Made by a program: the position numbers and the translations under genes. This document shows positions 7,033-16,475 of a stretch of 64,000 bases of DNA, piece by piece; position 1 is the first letter of the stretch, and each line of letters starts with the position of its first letter. The DNA is from Gemmiger sp. An87 (lineage in GTDB: Bacteria > Bacillota > Clostridia > Oscillospirales > Ruminococcaceae): contig NZ_NFHD01000001.1 in assembly GCF_002159185.1 (NCBI RefSeq), positions 124,001-188,000 on the forward strand, read 5' to 3'. The notes under the pieces were generated by a model. That model saw nothing but the letters and a program-made list of their open reading frames with translations, did no database searches and was not told where the DNA came from.

Positions 7033-10000
7033 CCAAAATCACCTCGCTTTCCTGTAATGACTCAAACTCCAACTTGGTATTGATTTCTGTGAGTTGGGCA
7101 ACCTTTTCCGACAACTCATCCTCATAAATAAACGGCTGTCCAACCTGTTGTTGGGCAACCGCCAGTTGTTTTTGCACTTCCTCTAACTCACGCTGGACCT
7201 CTTTAAGATAGCCGGGAATCCGTTCGGCAAGGTGTTCAATGCGGGTGATAGCACCTAAAGCGGAAGTTCCAACCTCCGTTGTGTAGTGGTGGTTATATCT
7301 CAAAACCAATCGTGAAACATACCCAACCGACAGATACAACGGGAAACTGCGATAAGCACCAATCTCAAATTCTTCCGAATCGTCCTTTGCGCCTTCCTTT
7401 ATCATGCGATAGAGCAGCCCGAAGGCTTCTCCGGCCTCTGACCGTTCTGTATAGCGTTTGCCATCCAGGACAATCGAAAAGTCGCTGCCGGCCGATTGGT
7501 TCAGCAGTTTAATATCCTCACCGATCTGGTCGATTTCTTTTTCATACCGCTTTATCTGCCCAGGATAAATAGTGCTGATTTTGCGCTCCAAAGAAAGCTG
7601 CTCGTTACTCCACGCACCCCGCAGGATTTTCAATTCCGTGACCCGGTTTTCCAGTTCCATCTTCTGTGCAACCATCGGATTATCGGTAGCCGCCGCCTTG
7701 AACTGGGCGGCAGACAGAACGGTTTCATCCACATCCTCACAAGAGCGGGCGATGTGTTTCCCGGTAAGAATCTGCGTGATATACCGCAATTTCTGCTCCT
7801 GAATCTGCCAGAGATACGCATCAAATGTCCCTTTGGCCACGAATTGCTTTATCATAATTTCCGGGTTTTCGTTGCCCTGCCGTACCCCACGCCCATTTCG
7901 CTGTGTAATGTCAGAGGGTTTCCACGGACAGTCCAGATGGTCAATGGAGATTACCTTATTCTGAACATTCACGCCGGTTCCCAGCTTGCTTGTGCTGCCA
8001 ATCAGGATACGGACTTTTCCTTGACGGGTACGCTCAAACAGCTCCTGCCGCTGTGCTTCAGAAGTGGCGTCGTGAACAAAGGCTATCTCCGATTCCGGCA
8101 CACCCTTTGCCAGCAGCACATTTCTTATTTCATTATATACATTGAATTTCCCGGCTTTGGGAGTGCCAACATCACAAAAGACAAGCTGCGTGGAAGCAGA
8201 GGCGGCGGTGTCCTTCCAAACCTGATAAACATCCTCAATGCAGACACTCAACTTGCTTCCTGTACCATCCGCATCCGGTCGAATCAGGCGCGGGTCAATC
8301 GCCATCAGGCGAGCCTCACCGGTCAGCTTCAGCATATTATCTTCTTCCGGCTTCACTCGGCCAGTTCGGATTGCTTCTGCCCGCATGATAAAATCGGCCA
8401 TAATTGCCTGCTGTGCGGGGGTCGCTTCCACCGAAACAATCTCCGCTTTACCAGTGCGAACAGCCGGGAGTCCGGGAATATCCAACATATCCGCTGTTTT
8501 GATGTCAGCGACCTCACGAAAGACCGCCATCAGTTCAGGGAGATTGTAGAAGCGGACGAAGCGATCACGCATCCGATAGCCGCCGCCCTCCGGCTTCAAT
8601 TCCAGCACAGAGGTTCGTTTGGCAAAATGAGCGATCCAGGTGTCGAAGTAGGACCAGCCAAAGCGTTCCAACTCCTGCGGCTGCAAATACCGCTGCATGA
8701 CGAACAGTTCGGAAATCGAGTTGCTGATTGGCGTTCCAGTCGCAAATACTACGCCGCGCCCCTGATTTGTTTCCTGCAAATACTGACATTTGAGCAGCAT
8801 ATCAAAGGCGCGTTGACTGCTTGAGGTTGTAATACCAGCCACATTTCGCAGCTTTGTAAAGACAAAGCAGTTTTTGAAAAAGTGCGCCTCGTCCACCATC
8901 ATCATATCTACGCCCAGCTGCTCAAAGGTCAGCAGATCGTCTTTCTTTTCCTCGGCAGACAGCTTTTTCAGCCGTTCATCCAGATTCTTGCGGAAAATGA
9001 CCATCTGCTTGACGGACCAATTTTCGCCGTTTTCGCTTTTGATCTCATAGATAGCATTTTCAATATCGTTGATCTGCCGTTCCAACATAGCGATTTGCCG
9101 CTCTGTGGAGATTGGGATTTTCTCAAACTGGCTATGCGCCAAAATTACGGCGTCATATTCTCCGGTGGCGATTTTGGAAATGTAGCGGTTGCGGTTTTTA
9201 GGGGTAAAATCCTCTGCGGTGGATACCAAAAGGTTTGCGTTGGGGAAAAAGCGGTAGAACTCTGTTGCCCACTGGCCTACCAGGGGATTGGGAACTACAA
9301 ACACAGCCTTGTGGATCGCTCCCAGGTTCTTGAGGTACATCCCGGCGGCAATTAAAGCAGCGGTCTTTCCGGCGCCTACCTCATGTGCAGCAAGCCCCGT
9401 CCCGGTATAGATGACACGGGCAGCAAAATCAAGCTGATGCTTCCGCAGCTTCATCTCCGTGTTCATGCCGGGGAATACCAGATGGCTCCCGTCAAACTCA
9501 CGGGGACGAACCGTGTTGAAAGTGTCATTGTAGATTCGCAGAAGCGTATCCCGGCGCTCCGGTTCTTTCCAAACCCAGGATGCAAACGCCTCCTGAATCT
9601 GTTGCTGTTTGGCACGGGCAATCATGGTTTCCTGTGCGTTGATTACATATTTAACCGACTTGTTGCCCTTTTCATTGATGTATTCCTGCCGGTCACGGAC
9701 AGTCGTGGACTGCATATTAAGGCAATCCTCAAAAATCTCATAAGCATTTTTCCGCTTGGTTCCAAAAGTCTGGTTGACCATTACGGAATCCGGTTCTGCG
9801 CTTTTATTGGTGACACGCCAGGTCGTGGTATAGGAAAAATACTCAATGTCAATGCGGTTCCGGTTGTCGCCGCCCTCGATGACCTTTTCATATCCGCTGG
9901 TCTGGAAGGTTTCATACATGAATTGGCGATAATACTCAATGGGAACCCAGATGGCGCCCATATTCACTTCGATGTCGGCAGGAGTCAGCGGCTCCGGCTG

Positions 10001-13000
10001 TACTTCTTCCAGGGCCTCTACATTCCGGGTAAAGAGTTCCGGTTCTTCCGCTGCCTTCTGACGTGCGTAAAGCAGCTTATCCCGCACATGACCACTGAGA
10101 TATTCTTCTGCGAGTTCCCATCCCTCCAGCGGGTTGCCGTAGTATTTTTGGGGATTGAGATAGATGCGAGTATCCAGTTCACGCACCAATTCTTCCGGTT
10201 CTTTTCCCGTCAGGAAGGACATATAGGGCAGATCCACCCGCAGCTTGTGATTTAGGCAGATTTGAAGGGCGTCCTCGGCGGTGTCTGCATGATTGACCTG
10301 ACGGAAGGGGCGGATGGTGGCTTTGGTGAAGATCGCTGATTTATCCCAACCGGTCTTGTCTTTCCGCTCATCCTCGATAGAGCGCAGCAGGGGGAATTGG
10401 TCATCATCAGAAAAAGCGAGGATGTTTCCTTTGCTGTTGATGGCTCCATACTTTGCAACGAAGCGGTCATATACCTGATTGAGTGTGTCCTGCGCTTTCT
10501 GAAGATCAAGCGGGTCATACTCATGGGACTGGATGTTGATAACCTCCAGCAGCGCAGTCCGAATCTCACACAGTCCCTTGATTCTTTTGGCCTTCATGCC
10601 GGTGTAAGGCTGCGGAATCAGCTTATCTCTTTCACAGAAGAAGATCTCGCCATCCCGCACAACATAGGTGAAGTTCTTGGTTCCGTCCGGTGCGCCCTCA
10701 TACTCTGCATTGCTTTCTTCCGGTTCGTCCGCCTCGATTTCTTCATCCGGCTCTGCTGTGAAACGGGCATACAGGGAATCAACCGCTTGGGTAAGATGCT
10801 GGTTCAGGTCAAAATCTTCCGGGGCAATACAGGCCGTCCCATCTTCGTTGCCGTACATATTCCGGCTGCTCACCATCTCGCCCATGAGCATTTCGGGATT
10901 GTCTTTGAAATAGCGGTTATAGGCGATCCATTTACTGCGGTCCAGGTCAGTTTCAATCCAGGACGGAAGATTCGTGCGGTCAAGTTCTATGGGTCGCTCT
11001 CTCTTTTTCAAGAAAACGACATCCGCAGTCACATCGGTTCCCGCCAAAGCCTTGAACGCTGTGTTGGGTAGGCGAATAGCACCGATGAACTCTGCCCGCC
11101 GCGCGATATATTCTCGAAGGCTCTCGTCCTTGCGATCCATAATTCCTTTGCTGGTGATAAAGGCAATGATGCCGCCCGGTTTTGCAAGGTCCAGGGACTT
11201 GATGAAGAAATAGTCATGGATGTACGGGTTCAGGTCATTGTAGCGCCGGTCATAGATTTTCACGGAGTTGAACGGGATATTGCCCAGAATCACATCAAAG
11301 CTGTTGTCCTCAAATTTGGTGGCTTCATATCCCATGATGGAAATATCCGCATCAGGGTAGAGCTGCTTTGCGATTCTGCCGGTAATGGAATCCAACTCTA
11401 CGCCAAACAGCTTGCTCCCTTGAAACTGCTCCGGCAGCACAGAATAGAAGTTGCCGGTTCCCATACCGGGGTCCAGGATTTTTCGGTCAGGGCCGCCCTC
11501 GAAGCCAAACCGTTCCAGGGCGCGGTAAATGTGCCGGATCAGGTCAGGCTCGGTGTAGTAGGCTGTGATGGTGGAGTTCATGGCCGCCTTGTATTCCACA
11601 TCAGTCAGCAGGGACTTCAACTCCTGATATTCGTTCTCCCAACCAGAGGCCGTACTGGAGAAAGCGTTGGCAAGCCCACCCCAACCGACATAACGGGCAA
11701 GGATGATTTGTTCTTCTGGTGTCGCTGTCCGCTTTTCCAGCTCAATCTGCTTGAGCAGCTTGATCGCCATGACATTGTTTTTATATTTGGTCTTTGCCCC
11801 ACTTGGATACAGGTCATAGTCCTCGGAAAAACGGAAGTTGTGTGCGGCGACCTGCGGCGCCGCAGGCGGCTCACGAAGGGGCGCCAGATCAGTGGGGGTG
11901 GCTTCATCCATAACTGCGGGCGCCTCTGCTGCTGTACCATCGCCCATTCGCACAAAGGCGCGAATGGGGCGCAGTTCTTCCAACTCTTTTTCCAGCCGGT
12001 ATTGCGTGTCCTCCAGATCGTCCATGTCGGCAGCTTCTTGGGGGGAGAGGATAGCCCCACCGTCCAGGCGTCGTACATAAGCGTCAAATTCCCGCGTAAT
12101 ATCTTCAAGGTCATTTTGTACCCGGAGATAGTCGGGATTGGGCTGTTCATCCACCACGGCTTGGTACAGGGCCGAGCCATCCTCGGTCAAATACCCCCAT
12201 ACAATTTCCTCATTGGGATATTGCCCTTGCAGATAGCGGAGCATCTGGGTTGCGATACCTTGGCGGCGGTAGTCCTCCAAGACTTCAATCATGCTGATAT
12301 GGGGCCGCCCCTCAAAAATGCTGTACCGGATGGTTCCAACCGTCAGCTCACCTCGGACCGCCTGCATCAGCATATCAATCTGCCCATGATGGGCGTCCAG
12401 GGCTTCGTCTAAAATCTGTGTTTCCTCTGCTTCATCGTGTTCCCAGGGAGCCATACGGGTTTCATAATCGTCAATTATTTCTTTGGTTATCCCTTCCGGC
12501 TTTTCCGGGAGCAGATCATACAGCTCTCGCATTTTAGCTATCTGTGCATGGATGCTACCCGCCCACAAATGCTTTTCGTGCTGATGGCCTTCACTTAGAA
12601 AATACTCGCAGTCCGCTTTAAGGCGCCCTAAAAGGCCATATTCAAAACTGTAATCATACGGTTCTGTTTCTCCCTCAAGCGGCTCATCGGTTTCCGGCTC
12701 CGGCAGACTGACAACAGGGGTTTCCAGATAGCGGCCTTCATCCACCAGGCGTTGCACGACACCGGCAGCCCGCGCCCAGGACAACTTTGTTTCCTGTGTT
12801 TCGCCCTGCTCATCCTGCCATTCGATAGTGACACCTTCACTATTGAACATGGCGTATTTCACGCCCATTTCATCACCGGAGAACCCTTCATATCCATATA
12901 GCTTTTTTAGGAAAGTAGTAAATTCTGATCCGGTGGGGTGGGTCTGAGCAAATTCGTAGATTTGTTCTTTTTTCCCTGCGGTAAGGGGACCTCTTTGCAT

Positions 13001-15394
13001 GACACGCTCAACAAGCAGATCTTCCGTACTCTTTTCCAAGGACAGAAGGGAGAGCTGCTCCGGCTGTTCTTCTTCCACGACCGGAACAGCTTCAACAGCC
13101 GGGCGCAAATCCACATCGACTTCTTCATCATTGACCATCATAGCGGCCCGCACCGGCTCATAGCCTTGGCTGCGGATATTGTTCAGCCAGGTGGCAAAGA
13201 AACTGTTGAACCCGTTGATTGCTTTCTCGTATGCGGGGTCGTCGGGATCAGCCTCGTTATATACACCAATGCCGCTGTTCTCATAACTGAAAGCCCGAAG
13301 TGTCCCAGCCTCTTTGTCGATTTGGAAGTCCATATAAGGGTCATACATCCGGTCGCCGTTCTGCATATAGTAATGCTCCATGCAGTAATGGGAACCGTAT
13401 TTATGGTGAATGACCAGAGGATAGTAGGCTTCTCCGGCCTCCAGCCGCAGATACTCATATTGACCGGACACAATTTCCGGGAACAACTCTTGAAAGCGGC
13501 GGAAATTCTTGTGCGCCGTCGTGTTTCCTTTGACGGGCGGCGGTGTAGGATGCTCCGCTGTATCTGTGGGGAGAGCCGTTTCGGGGGCCTCCACAACAAC
13601 AGGGGGATTTTCGTCAGGAACGGATGCAGGCTCGTCACCGGCTGCTGGTGTGTCGTTTTCCATTTGAACAATCGCCTGCGGCTTGACCGGTTCCACTACG
13701 GTTTCTCCGGCTTCATAGGCAACAGCATCCAGAACATAATCAAAATCCGCTTCTCCAATGGTCATTTGCCGGTGAGGACCGCCCATTTCATCAACTTCAT
13801 CAGGGATGTTATAATCCCCGATGGGGTCAGGTTGCTCCTCTACAACAGGATTGGGATAGTCGCCATCCTCGATCATGGCATCCAGTAAAAACGCCAGCCC
13901 GTTCCAGGGAATGTAGGTATAGCCTTCATTAAAGAAAAATGAAATGCCATCTTCACCATGCAACCGGGTACGATAGAGAAGATCGCCCTGATATTCACGG
14001 TCGCCATAGGGAGTAAAGAGAGCCGCAATCTGCCGCCCTTTGTCTGACCAGTCAGGATTGAGCGGCGGTTCTGACAATACGCTGCGAACCGCGCTGTGCA
14101 GCTCTGGGGGGTATAGATTGGTGCTGGTCAGGATGTACTCATAATTGCGCCGGACTTCTGCATCGGTAAAATGGCGTGTCGGTTGTTCCGCAGGAACAGA
14201 AAAAGAGCCGTCCTTTTCAGACGGCTCTCCCACAGGTGCGGCGCTCGGCGCCACTTCTGTATTTGGCTGTTCTTCGGTCAGCGGGGAATCAGGACTACGC
14301 TCTGGAGTACGGTTTCCTCCGCCATCAGTTTCAGACTGTTCAGGTGTCGCGTCCGCTCCATGATGTCCTCGGTCTGCGGAAGCGGCTCCTGCTGGAGCAT
14401 TTGCTGCGTCAGGGCTTCGATCTTCTCGGTCGCCTCGTCCTGTACCCGGTGCATGATCTCCATCAGACTGCCATCCATTTTCAAAGTCGTAAATCGCTCC
14501 GGGTGATTCTCTCTGAGGTATTCCAGGGCCATCCGGCCGTACCTGCCCAGAGGTTGATCTGCTTCGCTGCTGTTGGAGATTTGCAGATCGGGAAGCATCA
14601 TCCCGTCCTGCTCCCTGTATTTCAGATTGATATTCGGTTTGCTCATGTTGTGCCATCCTTTCACGATTGATAATCTTGATGTTCCGTTCTACTTCTAACA
14701 GGATACCTTTGGAAAGGGCGGTTACTGCCGTACCCAGATGTGCAACCAGCGGGAGTGTATTAAAATGGCTGACCGTCGCCATACCGTCACTCAACTGGAT
14801 TTCTTCATCTGGCAGGTGACACTTTTTGCCGATGAAATAAGAAATGCTGTCGGTCAAAAGCTGGATGGATTGGGCTTCAAAACCACCGGCCGGGATCTCG
14901 GTGAACAAATGGCCTTTGGTTTCCTGCTTGAGTTCCTGCAAAAAGTGGTTGTAATTCTCTGCGACAGATTCGCTTGCCATCGCATACAGCGCTTGGGGAA
15001 AATCCTGCTTGGGGAAACCGTGTGCATACGACAGGCGCTCGGTCAGGGCCTTTTTCATTTCATCGGAAAGCTGCCAGTCCGTAGGATGAATCTCTTTGCC
15101 AGTAGTTTGGCTTACATCAAAGAGATAGTCAAGAGTGAGTTTGGCATTCCGGTAGACGCAAACGGCAACGCCCTTTGCACGGGGAATCAAATTTCTGCCT
15201 ATGGCTGCCCATTGCTTTCGTGTTGCCAGAATCGAAACATCCTCGTCCTGTGCGTACACAAGAAGTATGTTATCAAAACTGTGCTTATGGAACTGCGATG
15301 CAAATGCCAGATAATCCCGCCAGTTGTGTTCATTTCGGACGATATAGGGAGCCATGACTTCATATATCGTCCGCAGGCGTTCATCATTTCTCAA
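6953..15394 (-). CDS. Giant polyvalent ICE protein: ArdC-like, GNAT-like, N6-methyltransferase, SNF2 helicase
   Basis: A single 2813-residue frame. Residues 1-105 resemble the ArdC N-terminal ssDNA-binding domain (TRKQWAAIGRNLIPRAKGVA). Residues about 245-400 are a disordered linker overlapping the nested tnpV frame. A GNAT-like motif (EVLEDYRRQGIATQMLRYL) lies near 1035. An N6-adenine methyltransferase occupies about 1290-1450, with the AdoMet loop DPGMGTGNF and the catalytic motif NIPF in place of NPPY. An SNF2-type helicase fills about 1990-2530: Walker A EVGAGKT near 2005, DEAH near 2167, and QRNGRGVRQGN near 2496. This is the 'polyvalent protein' layout carried by phages and ICEs and related to DarB-like antirestriction proteins. 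The likely job is to protect or remodel incoming DNA. TTG at 15394 is ten bases after AAGGAGG. The gene is intact, without frameshift. Confidence 0.85.
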   Translation of the reverse strand: MRNDERLRTIYEVMAPYIVRNEHNWRDYLAFASQFHKHSFDNILLVYAQDEDVSILATRKQWAAIGRNLIPRAKGVAVCVYRNAKLTLDYLFDVSQTTGKEIHPTDWQLSDEMKKALTERLSYAHGFPKQDFPQALYAMASESVAENYNHFLQELKQETKGHLFTEIPAGGFEAQSIQLLTDSISYFIGKKCHLPDEEIQLSDGMATVSHFNTLPLVAHLGTAVTALSKGILLEVERNIKIINRERMAQHEQTEYQSEIQGAGRDDASRSANLQQQRSRSTSGQVRPDGPGIPQRESPGAIYDFENGWQSDGDHAPGTGRGDREDRSPDAANAPAGAASADRGHHGADATPEQSETDGGGNRTPERSPDSPLTEEQPNTEVAPSAAPVGEPSEKDGSFSVPAEQPTRHFTDAEVRRNYEYILTSTNLYPPELHSAVRSVLSEPPLNPDWSDKGRQIAALFTPYGDREYQGDLLYRTRLHGEDGISFFFNEGYTYIPWNGLAFLLDAMIEDGDYPNPVVEEQPDPIGDYNIPDEVDEMGGPHRQMTIGEADFDYVLDAVAYEAGETVVEPVKPQAIVQMENDTPAAGDEPASVPDENPPVVVEAPETALPTDTAEHPTPPPVKGNTTAHKNFRRFQELFPEIVSGQYEYLRLEAGEAYYPLVIHHKYGSHYCMEHYYMQNGDRMYDPYMDFQIDKEAGTLRAFSYENSGIGVYNEADPDDPAYEKAINGFNSFFATWLNNIRSQGYEPVRAAMMVNDEEVDVDLRPAVEAVPVVEEEQPEQLSLLSLEKSTEDLLVERVMQRGPLTAGKKEQIYEFAQTHPTGSEFTTFLKKLYGYEGFSGDEMGVKYAMFNSEGVTIEWQDEQGETQETKLSWARAAGVVQRLVDEGRYLETPVVSLPEPETDEPLEGETEPYDYSFEYGLLGRLKADCEYFLSEGHQHEKHLWAGSIHAQIAKMRELYDLLPEKPEGITKEIIDDYETRMAPWEHDEAEETQILDEALDAHHGQIDMLMQAVRGELTVGTIRYSIFEGRPHISMIEVLEDYRRQGIATQMLRYLQGQYPNEEIVWGYLTEDGSALYQAVVDEQPNPDYLRVQNDLEDITREFDAYVRRLDGGAILSPQEAADMDDLEDTQYRLEKELEELRPIRAFVRMGDGTAAEAPAVMDEATPTDLAPLREPPAAPQVAAHNFRFSEDYDLYPSGAKTKYKNNVMAIKLLKQIELEKRTATPEEQIILARYVGWGGLANAFSSTASGWENEYQELKSLLTDVEYKAAMNSTITAYYTEPDLIRHIYRALERFGFEGGPDRKILDPGMGTGNFYSVLPEQFQGSKLFGVELDSITGRIAKQLYPDADISIMGYEATKFEDNSFDVILGNIPFNSVKIYDRRYNDLNPYIHDYFFIKSLDLAKPGGIIAFITSKGIMDRKDESLREYIARRAEFIGAIRLPNTAFKALAGTDVTADVVFLKKRERPIELDRTNLPSWIETDLDRSKWIAYNRYFKDNPEMLMGEMVSSRNMYGNEDGTACIAPEDFDLNQHLTQAVDSLYARFTAEPDEEIEADEPEESNAEYEGAPDGTKNFTYVVRDGEIFFCERDKLIPQPYTGMKAKRIKGLCEIRTALLEVINIQSHEYDPLDLQKAQDTLNQVYDRFVAKYGAINSKGNILAFSDDDQFPLLRSIEDERKDKTGWDKSAIFTKATIRPFRQVNHADTAEDALQICLNHKLRVDLPYMSFLTGKEPEELVRELDTRIYLNPQKYYGNPLEGWELAEEYLSGHVRDKLLYARQKAAEEPELFTRNVEALEEVQPEPLTPADIEVNMGAIWVPIEYYRQFMYETFQTSGYEKVIEGGDNRNRIDIEYFSYTTTWRVTNKSAEPDSVMVNQTFGTKRKNAYEIFEDCLNMQSTTVRDRQEYINEKGNKSVKYVINAQETMIARAKQQQIQEAFASWVWKEPERRDTLLRIYNDTFNTVRPREFDGSHLVFPGMNTEMKLRKHQLDFAARVIYTGTGLAAHEVGAGKTAALIAAGMYLKNLGAIHKAVFVVPNPLVGQWATEFYRFFPNANLLVSTAEDFTPKNRNRYISKIATGEYDAVILAHSQFEKIPISTERQIAMLERQINDIENAIYEIKSENGENWSVKQMVIFRKNLDERLKKLSAEEKKDDLLTFEQLGVDMMMVDEAHFFKNCFVFTKLRNVAGITTSSSQRAFDMLLKCQYLQETNQGRGVVFATGTPISNSISELFVMQRYLQPQELERFGWSYFDTWIAHFAKRTSVLELKPEGGGYRMRDRFVRFYNLPELMAVFREVADIKTADMLDIPGLPAVRTGKAEIVSVEATPAQQAIMADFIMRAEAIRTGRVKPEEDNMLKLTGEARLMAIDPRLIRPDADGTGSKLSVCIEDVYQVWKDTAASASTQLVFCDVGTPKAGKFNVYNEIRNVLLAKGVPESEIAFVHDATSEAQRQELFERTRQGKVRILIGSTSKLGTGVNVQNKVISIDHLDCPWKPSDITQRNGRGVRQGNENPEIMIKQFVAKGTFDAYLWQIQEQKLRYITQILTGKHIARSCEDVDETVLSAAQFKAAATDNPMVAQKMELENRVTELKILRGAWSNEQLSLERKISTIYPGQIKRYEKEIDQIGEDIKLLNQSAGSDFSIVLDGKRYTERSEAGEAFGLLYRMIKEGAKDDSEEFEIGAYRSFPLYLSVGYVSRLVLRYNHHYTTEVGTSALGAITRIEHLAERIPGYLKEVQRELEEVQKQLAVAQQQVGQPFIYEDELSEKVAQLTEINTKLEFESLQESEVILDENGQRSDGEEDWDSERVPSCASAEV
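14278..14646 (-). CDS. tnpV: TnpV-family protein nested in the giant gene (alternate frame)
   Basis: A 122-residue frame lies entirely inside the giant gene, shifted by one base. It has the full TnpV pattern: Y(R)EQDG then LPDL, then PLGRYGRMALEYLRENHPERF, a helical middle, and a C-terminus with LNSLKLMAEETVL. The ATG at 14646 has AAGGA nine bases upstream; GTG at 14664 is possible. TnpV proteins are small proteins of unknown function found on Firmicutes transposons and ICEs. In the host frame the same DNA encodes only a low-complexity Gln/Ser/Arg/Gly/Asp-rich linker, which supports the tnpV frame as the older, selected one. Expression in this position is not proven. Confidence 0.62.
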   Translation of the reverse strand: MSKPNINLKYREQDGMMLPDLQISNSSEADQPLGRYGRMALEYLRENHPERFTTLKMDGSLMEIMHRVQDEATEKIEALTQQMLQQEPLPQTEDIMERTRHLNSLKLMAEETVLQSVVLIPR

Positions 15395-15434
15395 CGGTAT
15401 CTGACCTCCTTCCTGTATTGGTGATTATGGCCGG

Positions 15435-16475
15435 TTATCCGGCCTCTTGCTCGGACTCTTGTCCTTTCTGAGCAAAGTAGAGGGCAAGCGCCTCGTCCAC
15501 AATGCTGTCGAACTCTTTCTGGCTGATGCTGGCGGTAAAGTATTTCTTATAAATCGCCGGTTTGACCTTGAACGCCGTAGCCGTGGATTTCTTGGGTTTC
15601 CGGTTAAATTCGCCGGACAAAATCTGTTCGGTACGCTCCGGGGTCAGCTTTCCGGTATATTCCCGCAGCAGGACAACCTTTCCCTCATTGACCTTGTACT
15701 CGCTTCCCGAAAGTACATCGTCAACCATCTTCTGTTCCTGTTCGGTCAGATAAGAGAGCTGCACAGCTACCACAATCGGGAACTCGGCATCATCAATTCG
15801 CCTTTTCAGCGGAGTAATCAACTCATTGATGCGGAGATAGTTCGCAACGGCGCGGCCTTTTAAGTCGTATTCAGCACCTAAAATATCCCGGCTTTTCGTC
15901 CTGTGGCACTGAGTGCCACTTGTGGGATTTTCCCTGATTTCATCAGGGTTTTCCAGCCTTTTCAGTTCCTCGATAATATCGTTCCGGCGCCCCTGACAGA
16001 TCATCTTGGAATAGCGCAGAGCCAGCACCGCCGCTTTTTCAGAGGGCAGCATTTCGGAGAAAGAGCGTTGCAGGACATTGGTTTCGATCACATAAATCCA
16101 GGCATCTTCATCGGAAAGATTTTCCTTGACGATACAGGGAAGTTCACGGTTTGCAATGGCTGCGGCGTTCTGCCGGTTATGACCGGCCAGCATTTCATAC
16201 TCAAAGCCATCTTCATCTCGTTCAATCTTGCGGATGATGGCGGGATTCAGGACCCCATGTTCCGAAATGCTTTCTACCAGATCATTAAGCCGGTCGCCCT
16301 CATACAGCCGGAACGGATGGCCTCGGAAAGCACGAATGGCCTGCGGGGGAAGGGTGATGATGGTGTTCTTGGTCGGCAAGGATACGGAAGGGGTGGGTTC
16401 AATAGGTCTTTCTTCTGCGGCATCCAAGCCCAGAAGATCGTCAATGGACTTGATGCGCGGATTGATTTTAGGCAT
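15435..16475 (-). CDS. parB: ParB-family partition protein
   Basis: A 346-residue ParB/Spo0J-type DNA-binding protein. The N-terminal nuclease/CTPase-like domain includes the motifs LNDLVESISEHGVLNPAIIR and EMLAGHNRQNAA (the GxRR-type box as GHNR). A helix-turn-helix region follows at about 150-200 (SEKAAVLALRYSKM). ATG at 16475 follows AAGGAGG and overlaps the end of parA by eight bases. The pair probably stabilises the excised or replicating ICE. A parS site was not identified. Confidence 0.88.
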   Translation of the reverse strand: MPKINPRIKSIDDLLGLDAAEERPIEPTPSVSLPTKNTIITLPPQAIRAFRGHPFRLYEGDRLNDLVESISEHGVLNPAIIRKIERDEDGFEYEMLAGHNRQNAAAIANRELPCIVKENLSDEDAWIYVIETNVLQRSFSEMLPSEKAAVLALRYSKMICQGRRNDIIEELKRLENPDEIRENPTSGTQCHRTKSRDILGAEYDLKGRAVANYLRINELITPLKRRIDDAEFPIVVAVQLSYLTEQEQKMVDDVLSGSEYKVNEGKVVLLREYTGKLTPERTEQILSGEFNRKPKKSTATAFKVKPAIYKKYFTASISQKEFDSIVDEALALYFAQKGQESEQEAG

